Assembly: GCF_001421165.1 (NCBI RefSeq)
Contig: NZ_LMKB01000005.1
Location: 1,178,941-1,214,879, forward strand
DNA: 35,939 nt
From: Frigoribacterium sp. Leaf8
Lineage (GTDB): Bacteria > Actinomycetota > Actinomycetes > Actinomycetales > Microbacteriaceae
Reading direction: 5' to 3'
The notes under the pieces were generated by a model, which was not told the origin of the DNA, searched no databases, and saw only the letters and a program-made list of their open reading frames with translations. A program made the position numbers and the translations under genes. Of this stretch, positions 1 through 8,128 are shown piece after piece. Every line of letters begins with the position of its first letter. Within the stretch, counting starts at the first letter, position 1.

Positions 1-192
1 GCCCGCACCCGTCCCGCGCCGATCCTCGCACCCCATCGCAGCACCAGCCAGGAATTGCCGACACCGACATAGACACCGCCAACGACCCAGGCCCCGGCCC
101 CGGCACGCCCGTCGAGACGTCCGTGGACGTCGGGCCGTCGGACCGTCGGCCGCGAAAGGACGATCCCCATCCGCCCGGCCGCGATGCCGGCC

Positions 193-240
193 GGACCCGC
201 GTGCCGCCGAGCCCGCGTGCCGCCGGACCCGCGTGCCGTC
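193..240. repeat. Three 16-bp tandem repeats
   Basis: Three consecutive 16-bp units of the form GGACCCGCGTGCCGCC start at 193, 209 and 225. A further copy of the core GACCCGCGTGCCGCC lies at 6152-6166, between two other genes. The first 238 bases of the window otherwise show no gene I can support; an open frame entering from the left edge ends at a TAG at 70-72 and is too short to identify. Confidence 0.6.
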
Positions 241-370
241 AAAAGGTGGCCAGAGCGCTCACCCTCATCTGCTGCACTCGGGCGTTCGCACACGCCCAGC
301 CCGAGAGCACGACGGCGAAGGACGCCACGACGACCGCGGCGGGGACGAGGGAACCGAACGGACGCTTCAT
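239..370 (-). CDS. Small hydrophobic protein, 43 aa
   Basis: Possible small membrane or secreted protein. It starts MKRPFGSLVP and continues with one hydrophobic stretch (about residues 8-24), so it could be a signal anchor. A Cys follows at about residue 27, but the preceding SGWA is not a good lipobox. A GGTGGAG sequence precedes the ATG very closely. A direct repeat (TGCAC twice, 9 bp apart) lies 30-45 bp upstream and may control it. It stands alone between the CsbD terminator and the left end. I do not recognise a family; the call rests on the hydrophobic pattern and start context only. Confidence 0.45.
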   Translation of the reverse strand: MKRPFGSLVPAAVVVASFAVVLSGWACANARVQQMRVSALATF

Positions 371-400
371 GTCTCCACCGAAGCACGCTCGGCCAGGTTC

Positions 401-415
401 TTGCACACCCTGCAC
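401..415 (-). promoter_or_regulatory. TGCAC direct repeat, 9-bp period
   Basis: TTGCAC and TGCAC sit exactly 9 bp apart just upstream of the 43-aa gene. The same arrangement recurs at 11505-11519 and 14792-14806, all outside confident genes. It may be a binding site for a protein that binds head-to-tail; the protein is unknown. Confidence 0.4.
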
Positions 416-450
416 CTTTACCCGCTCGTTCCCCGGTCCTCGCCGGGACG

Positions 451-488
451 ACGAAGGGCCCGACATCCGCGGATGCCGGGCCCTTCGT
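451..488 (-). terminator. Rho-independent-type hairpin after the CsbD-like gene
   Basis: Eighteen-base arms (451-468 and 471-488) pair around a 2-nt GC centre. The one imperfect pair is G-U in the minus-strand RNA but A-C in the plus-strand RNA, so it folds better as the end of the minus-strand transcript from 515-691. There is no clear U-tract, which is common for actinobacterial terminators. Confidence 0.8.
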
Positions 489-514
489 GGTGCCGACCGG
501 GGTCGGTGGGACGA

Positions 515-691
515 TCAGTTCTTGCCGAGGTCGTCCTTGGCCTTCTCGGTCTCGAGACGCTCGTCGCTCATGTGCTGGTCCTTGTGACCCTGCTTCGTGA
601 GCTCTTCGTCGTCCGTGCGCTTGCCGACGGCCTCTTCGGCCTTGCCGGCGGCCTTCTGGACGAAATCTTTTGCCTTGTCACCAACGGACAT
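515..691 (-). CDS. CsbD family stress protein, 58 aa
   Basis: Small, highly charged, hydrophilic protein of the CsbD type (MSVGDKAKDFVQKAAGKAEE...), a family induced by general stress in many bacteria and of unknown biochemical role. The alternating Lys/Glu/Ala pattern with a GKAEEAVGK segment around residues 16-24 is typical, and the length matches the family. A strong Shine-Dalgarno AGGAGGT is well placed before the ATG at 691. It is monocistronic: a hairpin follows 26 bases after the stop. It should be cytoplasmic and without membrane segments. The family call is fairly safe; the function is not known. Confidence 0.85.
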   Translation of the reverse strand: MSVGDKAKDFVQKAAGKAEEAVGKRTDDEELTKQGHKDQHMSDERLETEKAKDDLGKN

Positions 692-871
692 GACGTACCT
701 CCTGGTTGTCGGTCGACCGGACTGACCCGGTACACCCGTGACGGTAGGCCGGGTGTCCGCGGGCCGTCGGGGTTCACAGGCTGTTCCAGGTTCGTACCCG
801 GACCGGGACCCGACCGATCGGTCTCGACCCGGTCCACGCCGTCGCCTAGGATCGTCGCCGAGGGGGGCACC

Positions 872-2047
872 ATGGCACGACACACACCGGGGGCGGGCGA
901 CGACGAGGGAGTCACGCCCGGTCACGAACCCTTCGCGCCCCCCGCGTCCGACACCGACGACGACGCCGTCACGGTCGACGCGTCGGACGCTGCCGGACCC
1001 CGACTCGTCGCCTGGTCGCACCCCGGCACCGCGGGTTCGGCCACCACCGTCGGCACGGCCAGCGCTGCCTCGGCCGACCCGGTCGGCGCGACCGACGACG
1101 ACGAGGACGGCGAACCCGCCCCCCGGTCCCGCCGTCGCCGCCTCGCCGTCATCGGCGGCGTCGTCGCCGCCGCGGCCCTCGTCGCCGTGGTCGTGAGCGC
1201 GGTCCTGTCCACGAACGGCTCCGCCCCGCTCGCGGCCGGGGCACCGACCGGGTCCGCGAGCCCGACCACGATCGCCCGCACCTCGACACCCACCCCGAGT
1301 GCCTCCCCGTCGCCGATGCCGACCGCCCCCGCCACGCCCTCGCCCCGGGCGGCCACCCCGCCGCCCGAGGACGCTGCAGTGCCGGCGCCGTTCATCACCC
1401 CGGTGCCCGCGGGCACGGTCGTCGCCGAGTCCGACGTGGCGTCCCCCAAGGGCAGCATCCACTTCCACTACCGGGTGGTCGCCACCGGCGACGGCACCTA
1501 CACGACCGACGTGACCGACTTCACCTCGAGCCTGCCCGTGCCGGTGGGGGTGTCGTTCTACCAGGTCGCTCCGTCCGTCGGCGACGGCATCACCTTCGGA
1601 GGCGACGGGGGTTCCGAGATCGGGGGGCCCACCGCGACCCCGGCATCGGCGTCCTGGAGCTTCGGAGCCGTCACCCAGCCGTCGTACCTCTCGACCCTCG
1701 TCGTCCACTCGACCAGCACCTCCCCGGACGTCCCCGTCGAGATCTCGGCCGGGAAGGTGCTCGCCGTCGCCCCGGTCGCCTGGTCGGTGCCGCCGCGTGG
1801 GACGAACATCGCCCCGGTCGACTCGGGTGCGGTGGCCTTCGCCACGGGAGCGCTCGAGGCGACCACGGCGTCCGGTTCGCCCAAGCGGTACACCGTCGCG
1901 CCCGACGACCTCATCGACGCCGTCGCCCGGCGCTTCGGCATCTCGGTCTCGGCGCTCCTCTACATGAACCAGGGCCTCCAGGTCATCGACGACGCGCAGC
2001 ACCTGTTCGCGGGCACGACGCTCGTCCTCGACCCCGACAGCGTCTGA
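872..2047 (+). CDS. Membrane-anchored protein with C-terminal LysM domain
   Basis: 391 residues. The N-terminal 85 residues are acidic and disordered, followed by an Arg-rich stop (RSRRRR, 85-90), one membrane segment (about 91-113), a Pro/Thr/Ser-rich linker (about 120-165), a beta-rich region of unknown fold, and a LysM-like module at about 341-390 (RYTVAPDDLIDAVARRFGIS... LLYMNQG). This predicts a cytoplasmic N-terminus, one membrane span and an outside part that binds peptidoglycan. The middle domain (HFHYRVVATGDGTYTTDVTDF) is not one I recognise. The start was chosen because a GAGGGGGG ribosome site precedes the ATG at 872; frames reading from further upstream cross intergenic sequence. 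Confidence 0.8.
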   Translation: MARHTPGAGDDEGVTPGHEPFAPPASDTDDDAVTVDASDAAGPRLVAWSHPGTAGSATTVGTASAASADPVGATDDDEDGEPAPRSRRRRLAVIGGVVAAAALVAVVVSAVLSTNGSAPLAAGAPTGSASPTTIARTSTPTPSASPSPMPTAPATPSPRAATPPPEDAAVPAPFITPVPAGTVVAESDVASPKGSIHFHYRVVATGDGTYTTDVTDFTSSLPVPVGVSFYQVAPSVGDGITFGGDGGSEIGGPTATPASASWSFGAVTQPSYLSTLVVHSTSTSPDVPVEISAGKVLAVAPVAWSVPPRGTNIAPVDSGAVAFATGALEATTASGSPKRYTVAPDDLIDAVARRFGISVSALLYMNQGLQVIDDAQHLFAGTTLVLDPDSV

Positions 2048-2073
2048 GCCGGGACGTCCCGCACGACGACGCC

Positions 2074-2079
2074 TAGGGT
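2074..2079 (+). promoter_or_regulatory. -10 box TAGGGT, leaderless
   Basis: TAGGGT followed by 7 nt and GTG at 2087. There is no ribosome site, so transcript and protein probably begin together. Confidence 0.45.
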
Positions 2080-2086
2080 CGGGGTG

Positions 2087-2800
2087 GTGCCCCGCCTCCC
2101 CGTGCTCGTCCGTCACGCCGTGTGGTGGGTGCAGGACTACGCCTACGCCGCCGTCTGGCAGGTGAGGGCCGTCACGAGTCCGCGCGACCCGGAGCGCTAC
2201 CTCGGCGGCACCGGTCGGCCCGTGCTCGTCGTCCCCGGCGTGTGGGAGACCTGGGCCTTCCTCCGACCGATGATCGAACGCCTGCACGCCGAGGGCCACC
2301 CCGTGCACGTGCTCGACGACCTGCGATGGAACAGCCGTCCGGTCGAGGCCACCGCCCGCGACGTCGCCGCCCACCTGCTCGCACACGGACTCACCGACGT
2401 CGTGATCGTCGCCCACAGCAAGGGCGGCCTGATCGGCAAGTACGTCATGGCGCTGCTCGACGAGACCCGCCGCGTGCGGTCGATGGTCGCCGTCTGCTCG
2501 CCGTTCTCGGGGTCGCGCTACGCCACCTGGCTGGTGCTGCCCGCCCTCCGGGCCTTCTCCCCCCGCGACGCGACGACGATGCGGCTCGCACGGGACGAGT
2601 CGGTCAACGGCCGCATCACCTCGGTCTTCGGCGAGTTCGACCCCCACATCCCCGAGGGCAGCGAACTGCCCGGCGCCGTCAACGTGCGCCTCCACGCGGG
2701 CGGGCACTTCCGGGTGCTGGCCCACCCCCGGACGATCGCCACCGTCCTCGCCGCCGCCGGCGAGCCCGTCGAGCCGGTCGAGCCGGTCAGGCCGGCGTGA
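2087..2800 (+). CDS. Alpha/beta hydrolase, triacylglycerol-lipase-like
   Basis: 237-residue serine hydrolase. Visible features are the strand and oxyanion region RPVLVVPGVWETW (44-56), the nucleophile elbow AHSKGG with Ser111, and a late His in the AGGHFRVL segment. The AHSxGG elbow preceded by VVIV resembles the lipase/PGAP1-like group, which hydrolyses esters; the substrate cannot be told. No signal peptide is obvious, although residues 9-25 are aromatic and hydrophobic. The start is set at the second of two adjacent GTG codons because that gives 7 nt from the TAGGGT box. The 3' end overlaps the convergent recQ gene by 14 bp. Confidence 0.8.
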   Translation: MPRLPVLVRHAVWWVQDYAYAAVWQVRAVTSPRDPERYLGGTGRPVLVVPGVWETWAFLRPMIERLHAEGHPVHVLDDLRWNSRPVEATARDVAAHLLAHGLTDVVIVAHSKGGLIGKYVMALLDETRRVRSMVAVCSPFSGSRYATWLVLPALRAFSPRDATTMRLARDESVNGRITSVFGEFDPHIPEGSELPGAVNVRLHAGGHFRVLAHPRTIATVLAAAGEPVEPVEPVRPA

Positions 2801-4535
2801 GCAGGTCGTGCGCGAGCACGTCGGCGACGGCCAGCACCTTGTAGCCCTCGCTCTCGAAGAACACCGTCATGCGGTCGGCGTCCGTGCTCATCACGGTGCC
2901 CTCGCCCCAGGTCGCGTGCACGACGCGGGCGTCGGGCGCGAACGCAGGAGGCGCGGTGTCGGTGACGTCGTCCTGCTCGCCTCCGCGCGCCTCCCGGGGG
3001 TCGCCTGCCCTCTCGGCGGCCCGGCAGCCGTCGCAGTTGCCGCACCGCTCGGGCGAGTCCTCGCCGAAGTAGCCGAGCAGGAAGTGCCGACGGCAGCCGG
3101 GCGCCTCGGCGAAGGTGCGCATCATCTCGATGCGCGAGCGCTCGACCCGGTCGCGGGTCTCGGCGACCCCGCGCGCCGCCTCGGCGGCACTGCGGGCGTC
3201 GAAGCCGTCCACCGGCTCGAACCCCTTGGTCGACTCGGACAGGGCACCGCCCTCGAGCAGCAGGTCGATGAGGCGCGAGACCGTGCGCGCGCCGAGGGCC
3301 AGCTGGTCCGACACCTCCGATCGCCGGACGGGCCGACCCGCCGCCGAGAGCGCGGTGAAGACCCCCCGAAGGTCTGCTCGCCCGGGGAGGCCGGAGGCGA
3401 AGAACGAGCGAAGCGAGAGGTCTTCGGGGCGGTAGTGAAGCGTCGCGGTGGCGGGGTCGCCGTCGCGCCCGGCCCGGCCGATCTCCTGGTAATACGAGTC
3501 GAGCGAGTCGGGCACGTCGGCGTGCACGACGAACCGGACGTCGGGCTTGTCGATGCCCATGCCGAACGCACTCGTCGCCACGACCACATCGACCTCGCCC
3601 GCGTGGAACCGCTCGTGCAGTTCGCCCCGCTCGGCCGAGCGCTGGCCGCCGTGGTAGCCGACGACGGTGCGGTCGGGGCAGCGCTCGGCGATCGCGGCGG
3701 CGTAGTGCTCGGTCGCCTTGCGGGTGGCGACGTAGACGATGCCCGGCGTCGTCGAGGCGGCCACCTGCTCGACCACGGCGCGGGCCTTCTCGTCGTCGTC
3801 CTCATGCCGCACAACCTCGAGGGAGAGGGTGGGCCGGTCGAAGCCGTGGCTCAGCACGAGCGGGTCGTCGAGGCGGAGGCGTTCGACGATCTCGTCCCGC
3901 ACCGGGCCCGACCCGGTCGCCGTGAGGGCCAGCACGGTGGGTCCCCCGAGACGCTCGACGACCTCGCCGAGGTGCAGGTAGTCGGGCCGGAAGTCGTGCC
4001 CCCACGACGACACGCAGTGCGCCTCATCGACGACGAAGAGGGCGACCCCGGCGTCGCTCAGGCGGTCGACGGTCTCGTCGCGGGCGAGCTGCTCGGGGGC
4101 GAGGAAGACGTAGGTGACCTCTCCGGCGGCGAGGCGCTCCCAGCCCTCGTCGTTCTCGGCGTCGGTGTGGCCCGAGTTGATCGCGACGGCGGGCGGGGCG
4201 TCGGGGCGTCCGACGAGTCCCGCGACCTGGTCCGCCTGCAAGGCGATCAACGGCGAGACGACGACCGTGGGCCCGTCGAGCACGGCGCCGGCCACCTGGT
4301 AGATCGCCGATTTGCCGAATCCCGTGGGCATGACCGCGAGGGTGTCCCGGCCGGCGACCACCGCCTCCAGGGCCTCGAGCTGGGCGGGGTGCAGGTCGGT
4401 CCAACCGAAGAGGTCGGCGGCGGCACGGGTGATGTCGTCGGTGCGGGGGGTGCTCGTGCGGGGGGTGCTCGTGCGGGCGGTGCTCGTGCGGCCGGTGCTC
4501 GTGCGGGTGTGTGCGGGGCGCGTCGTCGTGCTCAT
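2787..4535 (-). CDS. recQ: ATP-dependent DNA helicase RecQ
   Basis: 582 residues. RecQ is a 3'-5' helicase of recombination and fork repair. The order is a repetitive Thr/Arg/Ser leader (10-32), Walker A TGFGKS (Lys75), DEAH box VVDEAHC (Asp170), the aromatic-rich loop SSWGHDFRPDY, motif VI GRAGRDGDP, then a winged helix and Cys zinc site in CRRHFLLGYFGE...CGNCDGC. There is no HRDC domain. The last 50 residues (HATWGEGTVMS...FESEGYKVL) look like a small beta barrel instead. The ATG at 4535 has GAGGAC as ribosome site. The N-terminal leader is encoded by a 15-bp tandem repeat and is probably variable between strains. Confidence 0.95.
   Translation of the reverse strand: MSTTTRPAHTRTSTGRTSTARTSTPRTSTPRTDDITRAAADLFGWTDLHPAQLEALEAVVAGRDTLAVMPTGFGKSAIYQVAGAVLDGPTVVVSPLIALQADQVAGLVGRPDAPPAVAINSGHTDAENDEGWERLAAGEVTYVFLAPEQLARDETVDRLSDAGVALFVVDEAHCVSSWGHDFRPDYLHLGEVVERLGGPTVLALTATGSGPVRDEIVERLRLDDPLVLSHGFDRPTLSLEVVRHEDDDEKARAVVEQVAASTTPGIVYVATRKATEHYAAAIAERCPDRTVVGYHGGQRSAERGELHERFHAGEVDVVVATSAFGMGIDKPDVRFVVHADVPDSLDSYYQEIGRAGRDGDPATATLHYRPEDLSLRSFFASGLPGRADLRGVFTALSAAGRPVRRSEVSDQLALGARTVSRLIDLLLEGGALSESTKGFEPVDGFDARSAAEAARGVAETRDRVERSRIEMMRTFAEAPGCRRHFLLGYFGEDSPERCGNCDGCRAAERAGDPREARGGEQDDVTDTAPPAFAPDARVVHATWGEGTVMSTDADRMTVFFESEGYKVLAVADVLAHDLLTPA
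4441..4510. repeat. 15-bp tandem repeat in the recQ 5' end
   Basis: TGCTCGTGCGG-type units recur with a 15-bp period at 4451, 4466, 4481 and 4496, with a partial unit before them. They encode the in-frame RTSTP repeat of the RecQ leader. Confidence 0.85.
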
Positions 4536-4669
4536 GTGGTCCTCGTTCCGGTGGGGCAGAGGTCCATCCCAGGCACGTGCGGGGCGACACGCGCAGGGCT
4601 GCCAGGCGATGCCCGGCCCTGCGTACCCCACCCGCCGCGGGTCGCGCATGCTACCCCTCGGTGGGCCCG

Positions 4670-4724
4670 CCGCGCCTCCCGCGCACCGGCCCCGCGCCGC
4701 CCGCCACGGGCGGAGGCGCGGGTC
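4670..4724. repeat. Inverted pair of the dispersed 10-mer
   Basis: CCGCGCCTCC at 4670-4679 and GGAGGCGCGGGTC at 4712-4724 are opposite copies of the motif found 19 times in the window. They lie between recQ and the 65-aa gene and could form a stem with a 32-nt loop. Confidence 0.75.
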
Positions 4725-4748
4725 CAGCCGTCGCGGACCCCGTGGGCG

Positions 4749-4754
4749 TAGCGT
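4749..4754 (+). promoter_or_regulatory. -10 box TAGCGT, leaderless
   Basis: TAGCGT followed by 7 nt and ATG at 4762, with no ribosome site. Confidence 0.5.
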
Positions 4755-4761
4755 CCGGTGC

Positions 4762-4959
4762 ATGAGCGACGAGAAGCAGACCGAACCCGTCATGGACGGG
4801 GCCACCGAGGCGACCGACCACGAGAAGCTGAGCGGCCTGATCGAACAGGTCGAGGCCGACCACGGCGACGAGGGCGCGGCCTCGATGGCCGACCACCTCC
4901 GCGACCGCATGGACGAGACCGCGCAGGCCGACGAGAGCCCAGCAGACGTCGAGGAGTGA
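4762..4959 (+). CDS. Small acidic protein, 65 aa
   Basis: Hydrophilic, acidic protein (MSDEKQTEPVMDG...), probably helical in the middle (LSGLIEQVEADHGDEGAASMADHLRDRM) and without membrane segments. I do not recognise a named family. It appears to be leaderless, with TAGCGT 7 nt before the ATG; this decides the start over longer in-frame extensions that run back through the recQ promoter region. A hairpin follows 6 bases after the stop, so it is a single-gene unit. Confidence 0.65.
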   Translation: MSDEKQTEPVMDGATEATDHEKLSGLIEQVEADHGDEGAASMADHLRDRMDETAQADESPADVEE

Positions 4960-4965
4960 GTCCCG

Positions 4966-4989
4966 GGGCTCCACCGCGAGGTGGAGCCC
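4966..4989 (+). terminator. Hairpin after the 65-aa gene
   Basis: Perfect 10-bp stem GGGCTCCACC / GGTGGAGCCC with a GCGA tetraloop, close behind the stop at 4959. Confidence 0.75.
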
Positions 4990-5008
4990 TCCGGCCCCGG
5001 TCGTGACC

Positions 5009-5014
5009 TAGCGT
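5009..5014 (+). promoter_or_regulatory. -10 box TAGCGT, leaderless
   Basis: TAGCGT followed by 6 nt (CGAGGG) and ATG at 5021. GAGGG could also act as a weak ribosome site, so leaderless status is likely but not certain. Confidence 0.45.
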
Positions 5015-5020
5015 CGAGGG

Positions 5021-5245
5021 ATGTACTCCAACGGCTTCTCCCTCGTCGGTGTCCTCTACCCCGTCTTCTTCGTGGTGGTGTTCGCCTTGGCCGTCACGCT
5101 GGCCGTGCTCCTGATCAGGACCATGCTCTGGGTGATCCGGGCACTGACGGCCTACACGCGAGAACGAGAACTCCGCATCGACCTGCTGCTCGCCGGTGAC
5201 GACGACCCGGCCGGCCCGCCGGCACCCGGGGGTCCCGTGATCTGA
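5021..5245 (+). CDS. Small single-pass membrane protein, 74 aa
   Basis: One long hydrophobic segment (about residues 8-40, PVFFVVVFALAVTLAVLLIRT) is followed by a charged cytoplasmic tail (TRERELRIDLLLAGDDD) ending in a Pro/Gly-rich stretch. It resembles many unnamed small actinobacterial membrane proteins. It is transcribed toward the convergent hydrolase gene; a copy of the dispersed 10-mer sits exactly in the 18 bp between the two stop codons. Confidence 0.65.
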   Translation: MYSNGFSLVGVLYPVFFVVVFALAVTLAVLLIRTMLWVIRALTAYTRERELRIDLLLAGDDDPAGPPAPGGPVI

Positions 5246-5250
5246 CGACC

Positions 5251-5262
5251 AGGAGGCGCGGG
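5251..5262 (+). repeat. Dispersed 10-mer between convergent stops
   Basis: AGGAGGCGCGGG fills most of the 18-bp gap between the stop codons of the genes ending at 5245 and 5264. Confidence 0.8.
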
Positions 5263-5263
5263 T

Positions 5264-6115
5264 TCAGTTCCCGACGCCCGCGACGACCTCGCGGACGAGG
5301 TCGGCCACCAGCCCGGGCCGTTCGAGTCCCGGCAGATGGGCGACGTCGGGCAGCACCCGACCCGGTCCCTGCCCGAGACGTCGAGCCGTCTCCGCGTAGA
5401 ACGGCTCGTCGGCGGGGATGTCGAGCGCGCCCCAGGTCGCCAGGACCGGCGTCGCGACCTCGCCGAGGCGGCTCCACGTGTCGAGCCCGGCGTCTCCGGC
5501 CCCGTCCGGTGCGGCGACCTCGAGGATGCGGGCGTTCATCCGCTCGAAGAGTTCGCGGGGGGCACCCGTGACTCGGCCGCTCCGTGCCGCAGGGCCGTCG
5601 AGCCACAGGTGGGCCAGCAGACGGACCTGCGCCTCGACGTCGCCGCTGCCGGACGCCTCGTCGAGGGCCTCCATCAGCGGGCCCGACGCCGGGTCGGGGG
5701 TCCAGTCGAACGGGGTGTCGTCGTCGGTCATGCCGCTGACCGCGGCACCGATCAGCAGCACGCCCGCCACGCGCTCGGGTGCGGTCACGGCCAGGTCGAG
5801 GGCGAGCGCACCACCCATCGAGTTGCCGACGACGAACGCCCGCCCGACGCCCAGCCGGTCGAGCAGCTCCACGAGGTCGGCCAGGTGCGTGGCGCCGCCG
5901 TCGGCCGCGGAGGCCGGGCTCTCGCCGAACCCCCGGCGGTCGTGGGCCACCAGGTCGAGCCCGTCGGCCGCGAGTTCGTCGGCGACGCCCGTCCAGCTCC
6001 GGCGGTCGGCGACGCCGGCGTGCAACAGCACCACGGTCGGGCCGTCGCCCCGCCACCGGGTGGCCGCCAGGGCGGCACCGTCCGACAGGGTCACGTCCAC
6101 GCGTTCGCCGCTCAT
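5264..6115 (-). CDS. Alpha/beta hydrolase
   Basis: 283 residues. Typical fold markers are HAG oxyanion residues (32-34), HDRRGFGES (59-66), nucleophile elbow GNSMGG with Ser99, the acid strand PVLATWGALDIPAD, and the catalytic His260 in VAHLPGLE. This class includes haloperoxidase-like, esterase and C-C hydrolases; the substrate is not predictable. No export signal. The start at 6115 is set by a TACCGT box 7 nt upstream, without a ribosome site, so the gene is probably leaderless. Monocistronic, downstream of the separately transcribed AI-2E family gene. Confidence 0.85.
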   Translation of the reverse strand: MSGERVDVTLSDGAALAATRWRGDGPTVVLLHAGVADRRSWTGVADELAADGLDLVAHDRRGFGESPASAADGGATHLADLVELLDRLGVGRAFVVGNSMGGALALDLAVTAPERVAGVLLIGAAVSGMTDDDTPFDWTPDPASGPLMEALDEASGSGDVEAQVRLLAHLWLDGPAARSGRVTGAPRELFERMNARILEVAAPDGAGDAGLDTWSRLGEVATPVLATWGALDIPADEPFYAETARRLGQGPGRVLPDVAHLPGLERPGLVADLVREVVAGVGN

Positions 6116-6122
6116 GTCGGCC

Positions 6123-6128
6123 ACGGTA
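6123..6128 (-). promoter_or_regulatory. -10 box TACCGT, leaderless
   Basis: On the minus strand TACCGT is followed by 7 nt and the ATG at 6115. Confidence 0.45.
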
Positions 6129-6225
6129 GCGCTCCGCCGTGCCCTTGCCCAGACCCGCGTGCCGCCGCTCGGACGACCTGACGGCCCGACGGCCCGGACG
6201 ACCCGACGGTCTGGACCCGGACCGT

Positions 6226-7350
6226 CTAGACCCGCTGCTGGCGCGGCACGACGACCCGCTCGAAGACGACCACTCCGGCCGTCGCGATCGGGATCGCCAC
6301 GAGGGCACCGAGGATGCCGCCGAGCGCCCCTCCCCCGAAGGCCGCCACGATGACGAGGGCGCCGGGCACCGCCACGGCCTTGGACATCACCCGTGGGGTC
6401 AGCACGTAGGCCTCGACCTGGGCGTAGACGAGCAGCACGATGCCGACGACGATCGCGGTGACCGGCGAGACGGTGATCGTGGCGGCGATGATGATCGCAT
6501 AGGCCACGACCGTGCCGACCACGGGGATCAGTGCGCCCAGGAACGCGAGGGTGGCGAAGAGCACCGGCACCGGTCCGCCGGCGATCGTCAGCACGATGAA
6601 GACGAACACGGCGTTGACGGCGGCGAGCGCCACCTGCCCGGCGACGTAGCGGCCGACCGACAGGAAGATCTCGTCCGAGATGCTCATGACGTTCTCGCGG
6701 TGGCTGCGGGGCACGGCGCGACTGAGCGAGCGCAGCATCTGCGGGAGGGTGATCGCGAAGTAGAGGGTGAGGATCGCGACCACGATCACCGCGGTGATGG
6801 CGTTGGTGATCCCCTGGCCGACGGCGAGCAGGCCTCCGCCGAGGGCGAGCAACTGGTCGGGGTCGAGCAGGTACGAGGTGACGGCGCCGACCGCGTCGTC
6901 GACGTCGACGTCGAACCCGACGGTCTCGACGGCCTGCTGCACCCAGGGCTGGCGCGAGAGCTCCTGCAGGGCGGCGGGGGCCGTCTGCACGACGTGCCCG
7001 ATCTGCTCGATCAGCGCGGGCACGACGGCCGCGACGATGCCCACGACGACCCCGACGACCAGCACGACGGCGACGACGACGCCGACCCAGCGCGGGGCGC
7101 CGGCGCGCGCGAGGCGTCGGACGACCGGTTCGAAGGCGAGCGCGAGGAAGAACGCGAGGCCGATGTAGACGAGGATCGTCGACAGGGCCATGAGGGCGAC
7201 GATGATGCCGACGCCGAGCCCTCCGCCGAGGGTCGCGATGAGGCCGAACCGGAAGGCGCCGGGGCGCTGCATCGGGCTGGGGGGTGTGGCGGTCTGCGTG
7301 GCCGTACCGGCCGATCGACGCACGAGACGGGCGCGGGGTGACGAGGGCAT
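6226..7350 (-). CDS. AI-2E family transporter
   Basis: 374-residue integral membrane protein of the AI-2E/UPF0118 family. Two N-terminal hydrophobic hairpins (about 35-110) are followed by a soluble helical region (about 112-185) and a C-terminal bundle of about four spans, including the conserved PVVGTVVAYAI and a long Gly/Ala-rich helix near the end (GGGALGGILGALVAIPIA). Despite the name, members carry out varied transport such as Na+/H+ exchange and autoinducer export, so the substrate is unknown. The start is the ATG at 7350; the first 28 residues are Arg/Thr-rich and disordered. Confidence 0.85.
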   Translation of the reverse strand: MPSSPRARLVRRSAGTATQTATPPSPMQRPGAFRFGLIATLGGGLGVGIIVALMALSTILVYIGLAFFLALAFEPVVRRLARAGAPRWVGVVVAVVLVVGVVVGIVAAVVPALIEQIGHVVQTAPAALQELSRQPWVQQAVETVGFDVDVDDAVGAVTSYLLDPDQLLALGGGLLAVGQGITNAITAVIVVAILTLYFAITLPQMLRSLSRAVPRSHRENVMSISDEIFLSVGRYVAGQVALAAVNAVFVFIVLTIAGGPVPVLFATLAFLGALIPVVGTVVAYAIIIAATITVSPVTAIVVGIVLLVYAQVEAYVLTPRVMSKAVAVPGALVIVAAFGGGALGGILGALVAIPIATAGVVVFERVVVPRQQRV

Positions 7351-7464
7351 CCGACCATCCTGACCTGCTCGAGCCGATCGAGGCCACGCCGACCCCGGTC
7401 GGCCGGGGTCCGAGTCGCACGATCACTCCATCGGCAGGGAGCTCCTCCGCCCGGTCACGTGCGA

Positions 7465-7496
7465 AGGCCCGCCCCGACTCTCGTCGGGACGGGCCT
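7465..7496 (-). terminator. Hairpin after the DUF3618 operon
   Basis: Fourteen-base arms 7465-7478 and 7483-7496 around TCTC. The single imperfect pair is G-U only in the minus-strand RNA, as expected for the end of the operon running from 9524 to 7529. Confidence 0.75.
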
Positions 7497-7528
7497 GTCT
7501 GCGTCCGTCGGGACGCGGGCCCGAGGGG

Positions 7529-8128
7529 TCAGGCCCCCTGCACGTTCTCCTTCGACTGCTGGGCGCTGTCCTTCACGTCGCCCGCGGCGCTCGAGGCGTC
7601 GTCCTTCACGGTCGAGGCGGCGTCCTGCGCCGTGCCCTTGACCGAGGCGAACGCCTCCTGGGCGGGCTCCTTCAGGTTCGACGCCACGTCCTGCGCCGCA
7701 CCCTTCACCGAGTCGAGTGCCGGGCCCGCTGCGTCCTTGGCGTCGGAGACGAGCTCCTTCTCCTTGTCCGAGGCGGGGATCAGCGACGACACGAGCCAGC
7801 CGGCTCCGAAGGCGATGAGGCCGACGGCGAGCGGGTTGCCCTTCGCCTTGCGCACGGCCGCCGACGAGGCGTCCGAGACGCTGCCCGCGGCGTCGTGACC
7901 GGCACCCGAGGTCGACGAGGCCGCATCGTGCGCCGCACCCATGACCGACTCCTTGACGCCCGAGAAGCGGCTCTTCACCTTCTCGGTCTGACGATGCGCG
8001 ATGCTCGACGGGTTCACCTTGTCGGCGAGCGCGTCGACGTCGTTGCCGAGTCCGGCGCGCGTGCGCTCGATCTCGGCGCGGATCTCGTCGGGCGTGCGGC
8101 TGCTGCCGTTCTGGTCGGTGGTGCTCAT
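7529..8128 (-). CDS. DUF3618 family protein
   Basis: 199 residues. The N-terminal 45 residues (TPDEIRAEIERTRAGLGNDVDALADKVNP) are the DUF3618 signature. A membrane helix follows at about 100-118 (NPLAVGLIAFGAGWLVSSLIP), then an Ala/Lys/Asp/Ser-rich tail of repeated amphipathic segments (VKGAAQDVAS, VKGTAQDAAS), as in LEA or apolipoprotein-like proteins. Function unknown. It overlaps the upstream gene by ATGA, so it is the last gene of a coupled three-gene unit, and a terminator follows. Confidence 0.85.
   Translation of the reverse strand: MSTTDQNGSSRTPDEIRAEIERTRAGLGNDVDALADKVNPSSIAHRQTEKVKSRFSGVKESVMGAAHDAASSTSGAGHDAAGSVSDASSAAVRKAKGNPLAVGLIAFGAGWLVSSLIPASDKEKELVSDAKDAAGPALDSVKGAAQDVASNLKEPAQEAFASVKGTAQDAASTVKDDASSAAGDVKDSAQQSKENVQGA

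Noticed and set aside
1-72. 3' end of a gene entering from the left edge
   Set aside because: Only about 23 codons before a TAG, with no recognisable motif.
515-2725. Very long open frames opposite real genes, for example on the minus strand here
   Set aside because: At this GC content antisense frames stay open by chance. Their products are Arg/Gly/His-rich without family motifs, while the opposite strand encodes recognisable domains.
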